From: Pseudeuparius sepicola
Taxonomy: Eukaryota; Arthropoda; Insecta; Coleoptera; Anthribidae
DNA: 64,000 bases
Assembly: GCA_963920635.1 (NCBI GenBank)
Contig: OY987299.1
Span: forward strand, 127,841,373-127,905,372
Direction: 5' to 3'
In this document: one piece after another, positions 33,010-44,928 of the stretch
Layout of the letters: the number at the start of each line of letters is the position of its first letter
Numbering within the stretch: position 1 is the first letter of the stretch
Position numbers and translations under genes: made by a program
The notes under the pieces: model-generated
Told to the model about the DNA's origin: nothing
The model's input: only the letters and a program-made list of their open reading frames with translations
The model's database searches: none

Positions 33010-34371
33010 CTGTTATAGTATGTACCTATGTGTGGATCGAATCTTGCAAGCTGAATAATTAGAACCACTTACTGACATCCGATTGAGCTGAAATTTTGCA
33101 TATAGTTCTGGTGACAATACAATATGCAATATTTAATATTGTAATACTTTCAAAATGGCCGCCGCTCCAAGATGGCGGATGATGTATTTTTTTGTCAACC
33201 CCCTTAATATGGGTATATCAAATAAAAGGGCTTGAAAAGTAGAAAACGATAAAGTTAGTGACATCACACTAAATTCAATATGATCGCTGCTCCAAGATGG
33301 CGGATTACCTATTTGATACCCAACATGGGTATCAAATGAAAGGACTCGACAGGTAGAAAACAATAAGGTGAACTACTTTACACGAAATCTAATATGGCGG
33401 CCGCCCCAAAATAGCCGACTAAATTTCTTTACCACCCTTGTGACAAGGGAATCATGCTAAAAAGCACAAAATAAAATTAAAAATAAAAAAACCTTCTTAA
33501 AATAAACTTTTATTTAAGCCATGTACTAAAACGAATAAAATAAGTTTAGGTTTTAGATAAATTCAATTCCAAGTTTTTGCAAATTGAAAAGCTTGTCGCG
33601 CGAATTATAAAGAAAAAATGCATACTTTGGCAAATAGGTACCTACTTGCTTATCGACAAATCACTGTCCAATAAAATTAATTGGTACCTAGTTTTATCAA
33701 CATTTCGCGCGACAAGCTTTTCAATTTGCAAAAACTTGTGGAATTGAATAATTATTGATATGAAAATGCGAGGTGTATTTTCCTGCAAAAATATATTTTT
33801 TATTTAAATTGGCATGATTTGAGCGCTTTCGCCATCATCAGTATCACCTAGAAGAGGGCATGACATAATTTAGAGAATGCAAAACGTTATGATAACGTTG
33901 GGAAACTGAATTTATTTTCTATTTGCGTTATACTCACTTGTAAAATTTTTTTTTTAAAATCCATATGTTATATAAAACCACAGAGGACGATAGAACAGCT
34001 TTGTCACATGTTAAAAACATTAAATAATTAAATCATTCAAACATATCACAGCTTATAAGGTAGATAATTGGACATATTTTATTTTAATAATACCTAATTA
34101 TAAACGATAGCCATTTTGTTGAACAACTGAGAGGCCGGATGGCCTGAAGGCATCGTGGAAGGTATAACAGGGGAATTTCGATATTACCAACTCTAGTGGA
34201 AACCATGAATAACACTAAAAAGCCCGCGCAATATAAAATCGACATGGGCGTGTAAATAAATTTTGTTATACAATTGAAATATTAAAGAGGAAATATTATT
34301 CATTTTTTAAAAAAGAGGAGTTAATTTCTTTGAAAAAGTTATATATAAAAAATTTAAATATGGATGAGGAG

Positions 34372-34454
34372 GAGTATTTCCTGATAAGAGGAGGCCACCG
34401 CGACCTCCTCTTATCAGGAAATACTCAATGATGATAACCGCTATCATCATTGAG
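34372..34454. repeat. Two overlapping perfect hairpins
   Basis: GAGTATTTCCTGATAAGAGG (stem of 23 bases) at 34372-34394 pairs with 34404-34426. Sharing the last bases, CTCAATGATGATA at 34424 pairs with TATCATCATTGAG ending at 34454. The stems are perfect and the loops are under 10 bases. Confidence 0.8.
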
Positions 34455-34536
34455 TGAATCTTGTGTAAAGGAAAAAATGACCCGTTAAGGTTCACTTTAA
34501 CAATAAGGATGTAAGATTATCGAGTGTAAATGTAAT

Positions 34537-34813
34537 AATTACAAGAAAAGGTGATAATGGGCAAACACTCAAAGTTAACAAAAAGAAAAACTAGTAACCG
34601 CATACATGTGTTTCATGCTATTTGGCAATCGTCAGTACGGTGCAACATTAACCAAATCAAAAGATAGGCATGATTCGGGAAGGAACAAATGATTTGGTTA
34701 ATGTTACACCGTACTGACGATTGCCAAATAGCATGAAACACGTGTATGCGGTTACTAGTTTTTTATTTTTGTTAACTTTGAGTGTTTGCCCATTATCACC
34801 TTTTCTTGTAATT
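34537..34813. repeat. Long hairpin of about 275 bases
   Basis: AATTACAAGAAAAGGTGATA at the left end pairs with the right end. Arms of about 119 bases, including CAATCGTCAGTACGGTG, leave a loop of about 35 bases (34656-34692). Near-perfect pairing suggests it is young or recently rearranged. It lies within the insertion that splits element A. Confidence 0.8.
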
Positions 34814-35065
34814 GTTCACTTTAACATTTAAACAATCCGGATTTGTGAGTAACTCTTTGTTTATTTTAATGTCTTCGAGAAAATCCAACCTATTAAAGTT
34901 TGTATAAGTAATATTATGTATGATTTTAGAATTAGAATGAGGACTGAAGTTGTGGTTAGACCTGTGTATATGTTCTCCGAATTATTATCTTAACGAAAAC
35001 ATAAACTTATTTTATTCGTTTTAGTACATGGCTTAAATAAAAGCTTGTTTTTAAAAAGGTTTTTT

Positions 35066-36233
35066 AATGTCCCCATTAGCAGAATTCGTGCTAATCTCTC
35101 GATTCTTTTAAAAGCTATTTGGAAATATATAAAATGAAATTTAAATTTCGGCACCCTGTATCTTTTTAGGTATGCGTTTTTGTCCCCACCTTTATATGAA
35201 GTTTTCGTCTTATTTGTTGTTGTTTCAGTCCTAGAAACTTATACTGTTTTTTAAACACCCTGTATACAAATGGGTCTGATGGTCTGTAATATTTTAAATA
35301 TGCCTTTAAAACTGTATTATAGATTAGTAATGCTAAAACTTTCTCAAGTAATGAAATTTAATTTTTATTATACTTCTTTGAAAACACCTTATTTTTATCT
35401 GTTTTAGCAATAATGAAAGATGGGGTTTTTCGGGCTAGCGCACGGAAACAGCGCATGGAAAAACTTTCCGTGCGCTGAATAAAAATACCGAATATATGGC
35501 TTTAAAATAGAAATATACAGCAAAGTAAACTAAATTTAAGAAACTCTATATGCGCTCTGATATTTAACATGTACCTATTTTGTATTTTAATTCGTAAGTG
35601 TTTCAATATTTAGATACATTTCTGTAATATTTTTGACGTTTTATTCACCTTATCTGACAATAACTGATTTACAATAAAGCACCTTTGAAATACTTTGAGA
35701 GTAACCATGGAAACACATCATACATACCAAACACTATATTATTTACATTGTTTATTTTTTGTCAATTAAATTTATTATAATATGCCGATAAAATGTTTTA
35801 AGTTTCCGTTTTCAAAGAAGTTTAATAAAAAAATATCGTTCATTACACGTCCAGAAATAGATTTTTCCGTGCTTGCATGACTTCTCGTGTTCGGCTGCGC
35901 CTCACACGGGAATTTGTCACGCGCGCACGGAAAAATCTTTATTTCCAGACTCGTAATGAAATATACTATTTCAAAGGCAAACCTTGTATAGTAGAACGAT
36001 AAAACTCGGTACAGTTTAAGGTGAAAAAGAATCCCTATTTGTAAAATAAAGATAAACAAAGGTTTCTCAATGTTTAACCAACCGATTTGTGGTTGGTCCC
36101 GCCATTGAGAAAAGTATAATATATTCTTTGAGTAAAAGAATATATAGGGTGTCCCATAACTGTTGGGAACAAATTAAACTTGAGATTTTTTGGCCAAAAA
36201 TAAGACTTTTTTAAAAGCTTTTATTTAACTTGC
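35066..36233. other. No gene; element ends and small hairpins
   Basis: 35155-35262 is the inverse of 9368-9490 (a TA-element end). 35438-35480 is a short inverted repeat around CGCACGGAAA. TATAGGGTGTCCCATAACTG at 36144 resembles another TA-element end. No coding sequence recognised. Confidence 0.5.
35839..35960. repeat. Hairpin repeat with CpG-rich loop
   Basis: TTCATTACACGTCCAGAAAT at 35839 pairs with ATTTCCAGACTCGTAATGAA ending at 35960, and ATTTTTCCGTGC pairs with GCACGGAAAAAT. The loop is CpG-rich. A related CGCACGG word lies at 35440-35475. Confidence 0.7.
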
Positions 36234-36310
36234 AATGTATGTATGTATGTATGTATGTATGTAATTTGTTCGGGTGGAATCTTGCAACTCAATTTTGAAG
36301 CAGATATCTT

Positions 36311-36783
36311 CAACCGATCGAGCTGAAATTTTGTACACACGTTTAATTTGGATGACAATGCATGATTATATGTGTGACGTCATTCTAAATCCAACATGGC
36401 GGATCACCCAAGATGGCGGACTAGTTAAATTTCAACCGATCGAGCTGAAATTTTGTACACACGTTTAATTTGGATGACAATGCATGATTATATGTGTGAC
36501 GTCATTCTAAATCCAACATGGCGGAACACTCAAGATGGCGGACTAGTTAAATTTCAACCGATCGAGCTGAAATTTTGTACACACGTTTAATTTGGATGAC
36601 AATGCATGATTATATGTGTGACGTCATTCTAAATCCAACATGGCGGAACACTCAAGATGGCGGACTAGTTAAATTTCAACCGATCGAGCTGAAATTTTGT
36701 ACACACGTTTAATTTGGATGACAATGCATGATTATATGTGTGACGTCATTCTAAATCCAACATGGCGGAACACCCAAGATGGT
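36311..36783. repeat. Tandem array, four 122-bp units
   Basis: CAACCGATCGAGCTGAAATT starts at 36311, 36433, 36555 and 36677, a spacing of exactly 122. The units are almost identical and each contains TGTGTGACGTCATTC, which holds the palindrome TGACGTCA, and two ATGGCGGA words. The last unit ends in CCCAAGATGG, just short of full length. Confidence 0.93.
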
Positions 36784-36904
36784 CATTAGAAGGTCTCCTC
36801 ATTGAAGAGCTAGACTGTTCTAAACTAACCGGCAAACGACCTTGCAACAATGATGCGTTAACTGAGATGAATAGACTCAGACACCTGGCCAAACTAAAAA
36901 TTAC

Positions 36905-37239
36905 AAAATAAATTAAAAGTAAAAAAATATTTAAAAAAAAAGCTTTTATTTAAATGCGCTAAAAAGAATAAAATAATCTTTTCTTTTAAAACTTTTACTA
37001 TCAACTTATAACGTCATTCCACAATTTATATGATATAAAAGCTTGTCGCGAGATTTAAGTTTTCAAACTAAGTAAATACCACTACTTAAATCTCGCGACA
37101 AGCTTTTATATCATATAAATTGTGGAATGACGTTATAAGTTGATAGTAAAAGTTTTAAAAGAAAAGATTATTTTATTCTTTTTAGCGCATTTAAATAAAA
37201 GCTTTTTTTAAAAATATTTTTTTACTTTTAATTTATTTT
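36905..37239. repeat. 335-bp near-perfect palindrome
   Basis: Arms 36905-37061 and 37083-37239 pair almost throughout, including AAGCTTGTCGCGAGATTTAA near the tip. The AAGCTTGTCGCG motif also sits at the tip of the hairpin in element A, so the palindromes are homologous. As RNA it would make one long stem. Confidence 0.88.
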
Positions 37240-39570
37240 CCCTATAATCCAACATACAGAGCGTTGAAAAATCTTTAAAAAACGATTTTTTTGAAATTAT
37301 TTCTAAACCAATCATCGTATCTTATTGAAATTTTTCACGTGTTAGCAACTTATCAGTTGTAACGAAAATTTTATCTAATTTCCGTTACAGCGTTTAAATG
37401 CATTATTTAATTCTTATTAATTCATCACACCCCGTATACACCTACCGATTTAAAAAAATGTTGCCCTGCTATCTGCAACCACCTATACAAGCGGATGCAT
37501 AATAAGTTGCCTACCTTGTTGTTACCAAACAAATTGTTTATTAAAGGGTATGTGCGGTTGCAAAAATGTTTAAATTGTATTCATCAATTGAAGGTATGTA
37601 TTACTAGAACAGTTACATTGTTGTAATCACTGTCTGACTTTAATTATAGAGATAATATTCACTTTATTCAGTTTACGATTGACTCGCGCGCCACGGTTGT
37701 TCCGTGTACTAACGTCACTCTTTGTTTCCGACGTTTCTATTAGTCTAATATCAGTGATAAAAGTTTGGCAGAATTGACAGTTTACACCCTGGCCTGCCAT
37801 CGTCATCCTAAATGGCGACTTCCGATTGTTTTTTTTATGGATTTGACTCCCCAAACCTTCCAATTCGTTCTGGAAACGGAAATCGTCATCATTTGGCAGG
37901 CGAGGTTATAAAAAGAACCGGCGACAAGAATCGGCCCACTTCCCTAGCGACGACTCGTGGTGATCTCACGTCAGGTGAAAGTTCGGTTTTGATTTTCTGT
38001 CTAGAAGATTTCCGTGTGAAAACTCTTTTCAAAACCTAACTTTCAGCCTCACGGACGGCTTAAGTGGTTCTGTACGTGGTGCGCATATATTTTCGCGGTG
38101 CTAATTTGGGTTTTTCTGTTTTTTATTACATATGCTGAGACCACGTGTATTGAGGTGTGGAGTGACGATTTCCACGCATTTTTCGGGTTTCGACGGCGAT
38201 CTGCTGCAGGTGGAACCACGGAGAGGACCCCTGGTAGCACAGTCTGGGTGAGTAGCCGCTCAATTTTTAATAATTTTTTATTAATAACGTCACTTTGACG
38301 ACTTCTTGAGCTACTCTCACCTAGACCTGTTGCCCCTTTTCTCTGTGGGTTACACGCAGTAGGCTGTGGTCATAAATTGGTTGCATATTTCTGTTTATTA
38401 GCACAAGCGTAGCGAAACGAACCCTTAAGTTGCCCGAGACTGACGTGGACTTTTCCACGTTTTCTTTTTCTTTTGTTATCTAGCTTTCGGGCTGTTATAT
38501 TTTTCATCTTGTGTTTCGGTATCGACTGGGGGAGTCGCCAAACCAATATTTTATTAATGTTACCTTTTATTTTGTAAATATTGTACAGTAAATTTATAAG
38601 ACAGGTTTAGTCAAGATAATTAGGCATTTTGGTTATCAATTTTTAATTTATTTCATAGTCAGGGGTCATTAAGTCAAAGTTACGTCTCGTAATTTATCTT
38701 GAGATTATAAGGTCAAGTATAAGTAAACTTTAAGTCACGAATCTGTACAGATTGCTCATAATTTCTTTTATATAGCTATTGTTAAGTGACTTAGGTAACA
38801 CGAACCTTGTAAAAGCATCGATTTTTCGACTGCAGTGTTTTCGGAGACTGTTCGTTGTATTTTCTGTTACATGCACTCCGGTACGTGAGCGAGGCACGTA
38901 AGCGAGACAGTGGCGGACTAAGTACCAGCACACCAACCTTACAACCCGGCTTAGAGTAGTCAGCACACCTTCCAGCACCAGCTCGGACACACACGACCCG
39001 CTCGAGTCTCGAGGCCTAGCCGAGTTCCTAATCCACGAAAAAGGAGCTTCGAGCGTTGGTGGCCACTACTCAGCTTTAATTTGGGAAGGTTTCAAGGTAC
39101 TCTATGAGATCCAATAGTCCACATTTTTGAAGTGCTTTAATTGCTCACGTGAATTTTTCGTGCTATTAGTGTTGTCGAACATCTCTGATTTTGTATTTTT
39201 AAGATCGAACATTTATCACAGTATTTTCTTTACTTTTCAACAATAATAAATCCTAAGTGTAAACAATAACATTCACTGCTCAATTACCAACTTTATTGTA
39301 AACATTTTTATGTACGATTTCAAATTGTAAATATATTGTAAATAGAAAAATGTGCTTTTTATTTAACCACTAAATAGTTCAAGCTTCTGGCGCTCAAACA
39401 TAACCATTTTGGTTATACAGTAGCCATCATTGGGAAATATGAACTCCAAGCTGGCATCAGTGGTGTAGATACGGGGTTGCCACTTTAGATTTATCTTTTA
39501 AAAAAATGTATTTAGCGTACCTATTTCTGCAAAGTAAAATTACATTCTGAAAATGAGAGCAGATTCAGCA
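37240..39570. other. No recognisable gene
   Basis: Mixed composition. 37630-38050 and 38820-39090 are more GC- and CpG-rich, with short ORFs that match nothing I know. The region could contain untranslated exons or an LTR remnant, but no terminal repeats or splice-linked reading frame support either. Confidence 0.35.
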
Positions 39571-39640
39571 TACCCGGAAGGCTCTGTGGCTCAGAAATGG
39601 CAAACCTTCTACCGTAAAGCACCGATTCGCTCCTAATTCA
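39571..39640 (+). repeat. Possible degenerate tRNA-like SINE head
   Basis: GTGGCTCAGAAATGG resembles a tRNA A box, and ACCGATTCGCTCC about 35 bases later resembles a B box. No cloverleaf could be confirmed, so this is weak. Confidence 0.25.
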
Positions 39641-41714
39641 CGCGTGAAATCCACTTGTCAGAAGAGGCGCACGGCGCCATTACGGCCATAAAGCCGCAAT
39701 ATTTCGGAATAAATCACCGGGGGTCCCGGTTTACAGCCCGCTTAGCGGACGACGCGCGGGCCGCCGCCGCGACGGCCCTGGCAAACGGTTCGCGGTTTTT
39801 GCGGACGCGTTCGGTTCTTCCGGGCGTCCCGGAAACGCTCCTGTACGCGCATGTTTATGTGGCGTGTGTTTTAGCGAAACGGGGCACCGTAAAGACGCCA
39901 AATGTTTGTTGGCCAAGGGCAAGAGGTGAGTACTGCCTCGTTTACTATCTCCACACTGCACGAGAATGGACGTATCATTTCAGCTATTAATTAATTGCAT
40001 GCGAAAATTGTAAATTAAAACTCAATTGCCCTGTAATTATGTTAATTATTATTCGCCGCATTCAACCAATCTGCATTGTTTGTGTTGTGTCATTCTTTTT
40101 CTGATTGTTTACATGCATATTTTTCGTGCTTTTAATTGTTTTTTTTGTCTTTGTGTTACCAACAATTCTAATTATAATACTTTTCTTTAGAACTATTGAG
40201 AACTGGTTGTTCGGTGGCAGAAATTAGACGATTTTAGGAAAGAACATAAGCGGGTAGGCCCTAGCTGGCTAGCCGTGATGGTGGGAAAAAAAAAATAAAA
40301 AATCAATGAGCGCCACCTGTCTTCAACCCTGTGCGGTTCTTGCCCCAAAATATAACACCCCAAAACAGGAAATGGGCTCCTGCCTCCCAAAATCTGATAA
40401 TATTAAATAATAACAACACCATAAATTTAGTAAATCAGGTACAGTTTATTGGGCCATTAAATAATGCATGGTAGGTAGAGATTCCACCAAACTTGAACGC
40501 AACAACATCTATGTCAGAATATGACAAATAAATTACATTAAAACAATTAGGCAGACTAGGCAAATAAAAGTAAATATTATTTAAAAAAAGGTACGTTATG
40601 ACTTTAGGAACTGAGGTACGAGGCGAAAAATATGTATAATATTACGTAATACTTTCAAATATTAATAGTAGGTATCCGACAAACAATTATTCACCAATCA
40701 GTTGGCACTTAAATGCAATAATAAGAAGACTAAATTTGTATCAATAACAGTTATTGGTCCCGGCATGTAGCTACATCAGAGTTACACAATTTTAAACATG
40801 TTACACAACCCTATGTGATACCCTAAGTATATTCCTGTATGAAATATATTATGTATACTGGTATTTGCAAATAAACTGGCAAAATTGTGAAGCTCTACAT
40901 TTAATTTAGACTTATCTGCATGGGTCGTCTGACTCGTGCGGCACAACAGCCGCGGTCTCTGGAGATTGCTCTAGTGGACGACTCAGTAGTTTGGTAGGTA
41001 CCAAGGGAGGAGGGCGAATGGACCGTGCCCTTCTACTCTGATGCCTTGTCCTCAGCAGCTGGAGGTGGTTGGAGCTTACGTAAGACAACGACGAGTTGAT
41101 AAAGCTTGTTTCGCAGCCTTAGAATAAGAGGCCTGATGAAGGAAATGACACAAATAGAACCTAATACCCTCAAATTGCGGGAATAGACATACCTGAGGTG
41201 GTGGATGGCCTCGTGGAGTGCGATGAGAACCACTTGTGACCGAGAAAACCGGAAAAACGGGCAGATGAAACCGTCAAATAGACAATAGGGCCCAAATAAA
41301 TATGATTTGCGACCCCGCAGCACTCGATTTCAAAAACAGTCACCCTCTTTGGAAAATAATACGGCTTTCACTCGGTTCGGTGGTTCGTGATCGACCGCGA
41401 TTGTCTTACTGACCCGGAAGGTGAATTTTGAGGGTCGAAAAGGTGCCTTCCTCGGCATAGCGACAAGAATCGGTGCATTCGAGTATTTTAGAAATATACC
41501 AAGCGGTCCAAAACTAAGCAACCCGCAGATCTACAATATTCAATAGCCCAAGAAAAGTTCAAATAATATGAATTAACAACTTATTAAATTATTTATTTAT
41601 TAAAACCTAAAAATAAATGTAATAAACAAGGAGAAAGATTTTCACGGATCATTAGAATCTACCAGAAGATAATAGGACTAACAAAATTATTAATAAAACA
41701 GATTTTAAGCCCGT
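39641..41714. other. No recognisable gene; CpG-rich patch
   Basis: 39655-39910 is strongly GC- and CpG-rich (for example GACGACGCGCGGGCCGCCGC) and is open on both strands because of base composition, with no domain. The rest is AT-rich, without repeats that I can pair. Confidence 0.4.
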
Positions 41715-42734
41715 AACAGTTGTTTTAGGAAGGATACCTTTTTACTAAAACAATTCAAAAAAAATACATAAATAACAATCGATTTGAATCTGTACAGCCG
41801 TAGCGCTGTTAGATTTACCCGAGGTTCTCCCGGATTCGCATTACCTTAGTTTGAAATCGAACTAACCCAAATTCATCTGACCTCTTAAGCCCTAGATAAA
41901 GGCGTAAACCCCGTTTTGATAGTTCGTTCTTTTGGCGCGCAGTGCAGAACCCGAAAAAACACTTTATTTTCAATCAAACCCAATGTCCGAGTCAATGTCC
42001 TTCCATATTGTGCAACGGCTGCTAAGGGGTAGTCGACTTACTGTATGCACTCACCCAACATGCATCAACAACTTTGGTGCAGTTGATTCCCTGGCTTGGA
42101 TGTTCACTAATCGTGCCGCTCCCTCGTACACAGCACTCCGAGGCTCTTGGCGTCGAGTACCGGTGGCCTGGCCGGTCCGCCGTGGCAACACCCCTCGATT
42201 TCCTGTATCCGGGGCACAGGGCGTCTCCAAATTCTCCACAACTTTCCTTCTCCTGCCTCGGGCGATGCTCGAGGATTCTCACTACACTCCAGCTTCCCAT
42301 TTTCTCCGCCTTTTTAGTCCCAAAAACCACGGGACCCGCGAAAGCGAGCTGCTGCACGTGTCCCGTTACTCCATTACTGTCTTCCCCTCTTGGCTCTCCC
42401 GCGCAATTACGACGCGCGGCGATGTTGACCAACCCGCAAAATGAAGTACATGTATTATCATATTTGGCCATTTGCACGCTTCACCTAAACTAAATCAAAG
42501 GATTCCCAGTGCGTTCACCTGAATTATGGGATTGCCTTTGCTGTAGCTTAGAAATGTCAATAATGTAGGTGTTTCATAAGCCTTCTACATGTTTCTTAGA
42601 AAGTAATAGTTTTCAAAAGGAAATCGTGGTGAATCCCTGGATAAATTGATAGACGTGGCAACGCCGCGCTATTTCATTACCACCTGTCACTACCATTGAC
42701 ATAGGCGAAACTTTAAGGCTCCATGTAGGCGTAT

Positions 42735-43624
42735 GTGGTGATTCAACATTTTGACCCATAAAATGGCTTTTTTCGATCTGGAGCAAGTAACACACATAAT
42801 TTAAAACTTTTGGTCAATTGCTCCTAAATAGGCTTTATCCGTGTGATCTACTAATTGTCCTACACTCACTGGGATTACTACGGTTTTTTAAGGTTTTCCG
42901 TAGTACTTGAGCGAATGCTATCCTAGTTCTATCGGGAAAAAGTCGGCCCTAGCCGCAAATGGCAACGTAGACAAAATAATAGTAATTGCCCCCCTCCCCC
43001 GCACAAGCATGTGGTTGCTTCTGGGGTACTCTCAGTTTGGAGTATTGTGAGGGTGTGAATTATTATTATTTTTCAGTACTTCAGGTTCACGCTAAGCGGC
43101 TAGGACACCAGTTGTTATCACGTGGTGTAATAGCGGCCATTTGCTGAAATATCGACAGGTTTTTTTTTACTTTTGACAACCCGGTTGATACCTACGTCAT
43201 GCCTCTTTCTCGTCTCAAAACAATTTTAACTTGTATTATGTCTTGGCCAACGTAATTTTATTTATAAAATTTTGATTCAGTTATTATTTCGACTTAAACT
43301 TTGTAAAACGTTTACAGTTTTAAGTTTGAACGGGTTGGTGGATTTAATTGGATTTTGGATTTTGGATTTTAATCTAAGTAATTGCTCACATTTTGAGACG
43401 AAAATTATTTAAAAATATTTATCACAATGGCCGTTATTAGGCTTTTTGCGCAAATACTAATAACGGATATTGTGATTAATATTTTTAAATAATTTTTGTC
43501 TCAGAATGTGAGCAATTACTTATTAGATTAAAATCTGTATTGACCAAAAGTTTTAAATTATGCGTGTTACTCGCTACAGATCGAAAAAAAAGCCATTTTA
43601 TGGGTCAAAATGTTGAATCACCAC
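42735..43624. mobile_element. Palindromic MITE split by a 525-bp insertion
   Basis: GTGGTGATTCAACATTTTGA at 42735 is inverted at 43605-43624. The arms continue through AAACTTTTGGTCAA and an inner stem (43366-43432 with 43460-43533, GTAATTGCTCACATTTTGAG). Without the insertion at 42817-43341 the element is about 365 bases. Copy A lacks it, so it arrived after the two copies diverged. Confidence 0.75.
42817..43341. repeat. 525-bp dispersed repeat, copy 1
   Basis: Matches 49371-49895 over its whole length with only about three substitutions seen by eye (for instance TTGAGCGA against TTGAACGA). It starts ATTGCTCCTAAATAGG and ends GGGTTGGTGG. There are no TIRs, no poly-A and no ORF. The left flank breaks the palindromic MITE at GGTCAA, so it is an insertion. 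Confidence 0.88.
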
Positions 43625-43822
43625 GCACGTGCTGTACATTGAGTCTTAAGTCACGTCTCGCGAGCGTCCATAGGCGGCGTTTTTGAGGGGTTTAAAACAA
43701 TTTAAAAAAAATTAGGCTTAAGACAAAATGTTAGAAAATTTTTTGAAAATTAATTTTGGCAAGTCTATTTTTTCTTTATCTACCATACATCTTTTTGTAC
43801 TAAGTGATAGTTAACCCTGTGT

Positions 43823-44928
43823 AGTGACTGATTTTTTATCCCATTGGGGTGCAGAAAGTGTGTGATGTGTAGCAAAATTAATATTTCTCAGAATATACTG
43901 TCACAGGTAAACGTTATACACACGGGTGTAATGTTTGTTTACTGCCCTGTAAATCATATAGTATTAGAGATAAAAAAATTTATAAGGACAAGTTGATCGG
44001 AATTTGATCCTATAAATTTTTTATTAATGTCATTTTTTTTAACAATTTTTTTACAAGACCACCCCTGCATCGGAATGCGCTGCAACAGGTTAAGTGTTAG
44101 AGATACGAAAAAATTTTATAAAGAAAAGTTGTTCAAAATTTGTTCCCATACAACCTTTATGTATAAGAAATTGACAAATTGTTCTTACAATTTTTAGGTT
44201 ATAATTCCTTCATCCATGCATCCATCTTTGGCAACATAACTGTACTAATTTAATGGCTACGTACATAGGATTGAATTTCGCATTTTTTCCAATTTTTCGT
44301 GATTTAGAACTTTGTGGAACTTTTATAAAAATCTAACCGAAACTTTATACTTACTGAATAATAAAACTTTTTGTCTTTCTCTTTCACGTGGTTTACTGAA
44401 TTCCACATTCGTTATAAAAAGTTGAACTTGAGTGCCCCGGTAAACAAATAAAAACAACTAATATTAGTTTGTTTTCATTTTTGTTAGAAATTATCCATAT
44501 ACATAGATACAGGTACCTAAGTAAATTGCATGGATCGCGAAGAACATAATTTGAACTTACATCTCGAAAAACCCATGGACTACTGGAAGCAAATAACGTA
44601 GAATCCAGCCAGGTGCCCCCAAAACAAGGGGTTTTAAAGGCCGGGCCTTTGCTTTTTTCTGTTTGCATTTTAAATCGAGCTTGCCGCTCGTGGGATCATA
44701 AGCAATTAAGCACCAGGAGAGTTGGGACAATTAATTCTTTGATTAAAATGAATGTTGTTATAAGTGGGCGCCTGGACAAAGGGTTTGTTAATTTTCAGTT
44801 TTTCGACGTATTTTAATCTGCACATACGCACGTGGTATAATAGTTTTCAAGTGTTTTTCCCGGAAAACGTAAATTGAGTACCATTGCCATATTTCTACGT
44901 TAATTCAGCCCCAATGATAAAATCATAC
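43823..44928. other. No recognisable gene
   Basis: AT-rich sequence. AAATTTATAAGGACAAGTTG (43977) and AAATTTTATAAAGAAAAGTTG (44111) recur as a loose direct repeat. Nothing coding was recognised. Confidence 0.35.

Larger units (their letters stand above)
33010..35065. repeat. Composite tandem-plus-hairpin element A
   Basis: It begins with GTGGATCGAATCTTGCAAGC and CGATTGAGCTGAAATTTTGC, close to the head of element B (36263-36340). Three degenerate tandem units follow, with repeat cores at about 33153, 33277 and 33391, each holding CAAGATGGCGGA-like words. A hairpin then starts at about 33488. The stem 33561-33604 (TTGAAAAGCTTGTCGCGCGA) pairs with 33704-33748, and the outer arm 33489-33550 pairs with 35000-35065, because the right arm is split by about 1.2 kb of inserted sequence (33751-34985). 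Helentron-type elements with arrays and 3' hairpins are one possible class; I cannot confirm this. Confidence 0.6.
36235..37239. repeat. Composite tandem-plus-hairpin element B
   Basis: Order: an (ATGT)n microsatellite (36235-36262), a short lead sharing AATCTTGCAA with element A, a tandem array of 122-bp units (36311-36783), a spacer of about 120 bases, and a 335-base palindrome (36905-37239). The same order of parts in element A at 33 kb defines a family. No ORF with a known domain. Confidence 0.65.
41715..43822. mobile_element. Unassigned DNA element, copy B, 5'-truncated, with insertions
   Basis: It shares its interior and right end with copy A (22241-24155). Matching starts at GTTGTTTTAGGAAGGATACC and ends at GTACTAAGTGATAGTTAACC (43798-43817). 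The left TIR is missing. Relative to A, it lacks the block at 23094-23830 and has gained a palindromic element at 42735-43624. No transposase was seen. Confidence 0.68.

Noticed and set aside
36235..37239. CRISPR-like array
   Set aside because: The units are 122 bases, contiguous and identical through their length, with no spacers; the context is eukaryotic.
38220..39090. Host 5' exons or an LTR
   Set aside because: CpG-rich patches and GGTGAGT-type donors occur, but no linked reading frame, no repeated ends and no primer-binding site were found.
39655..39990. 111-codon frame in the CpG-rich patch
   Set aside because: Frames are open on both strands because the patch lacks A and T; codon content gives no protein-like motif.
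41932..42493. Overlapping frames of 139-170 codons on both strands
   Set aside because: All lie in a GC-balanced repeat core shared with 22.7-23.1 kb where the frames are not conserved; no domain is recognised.
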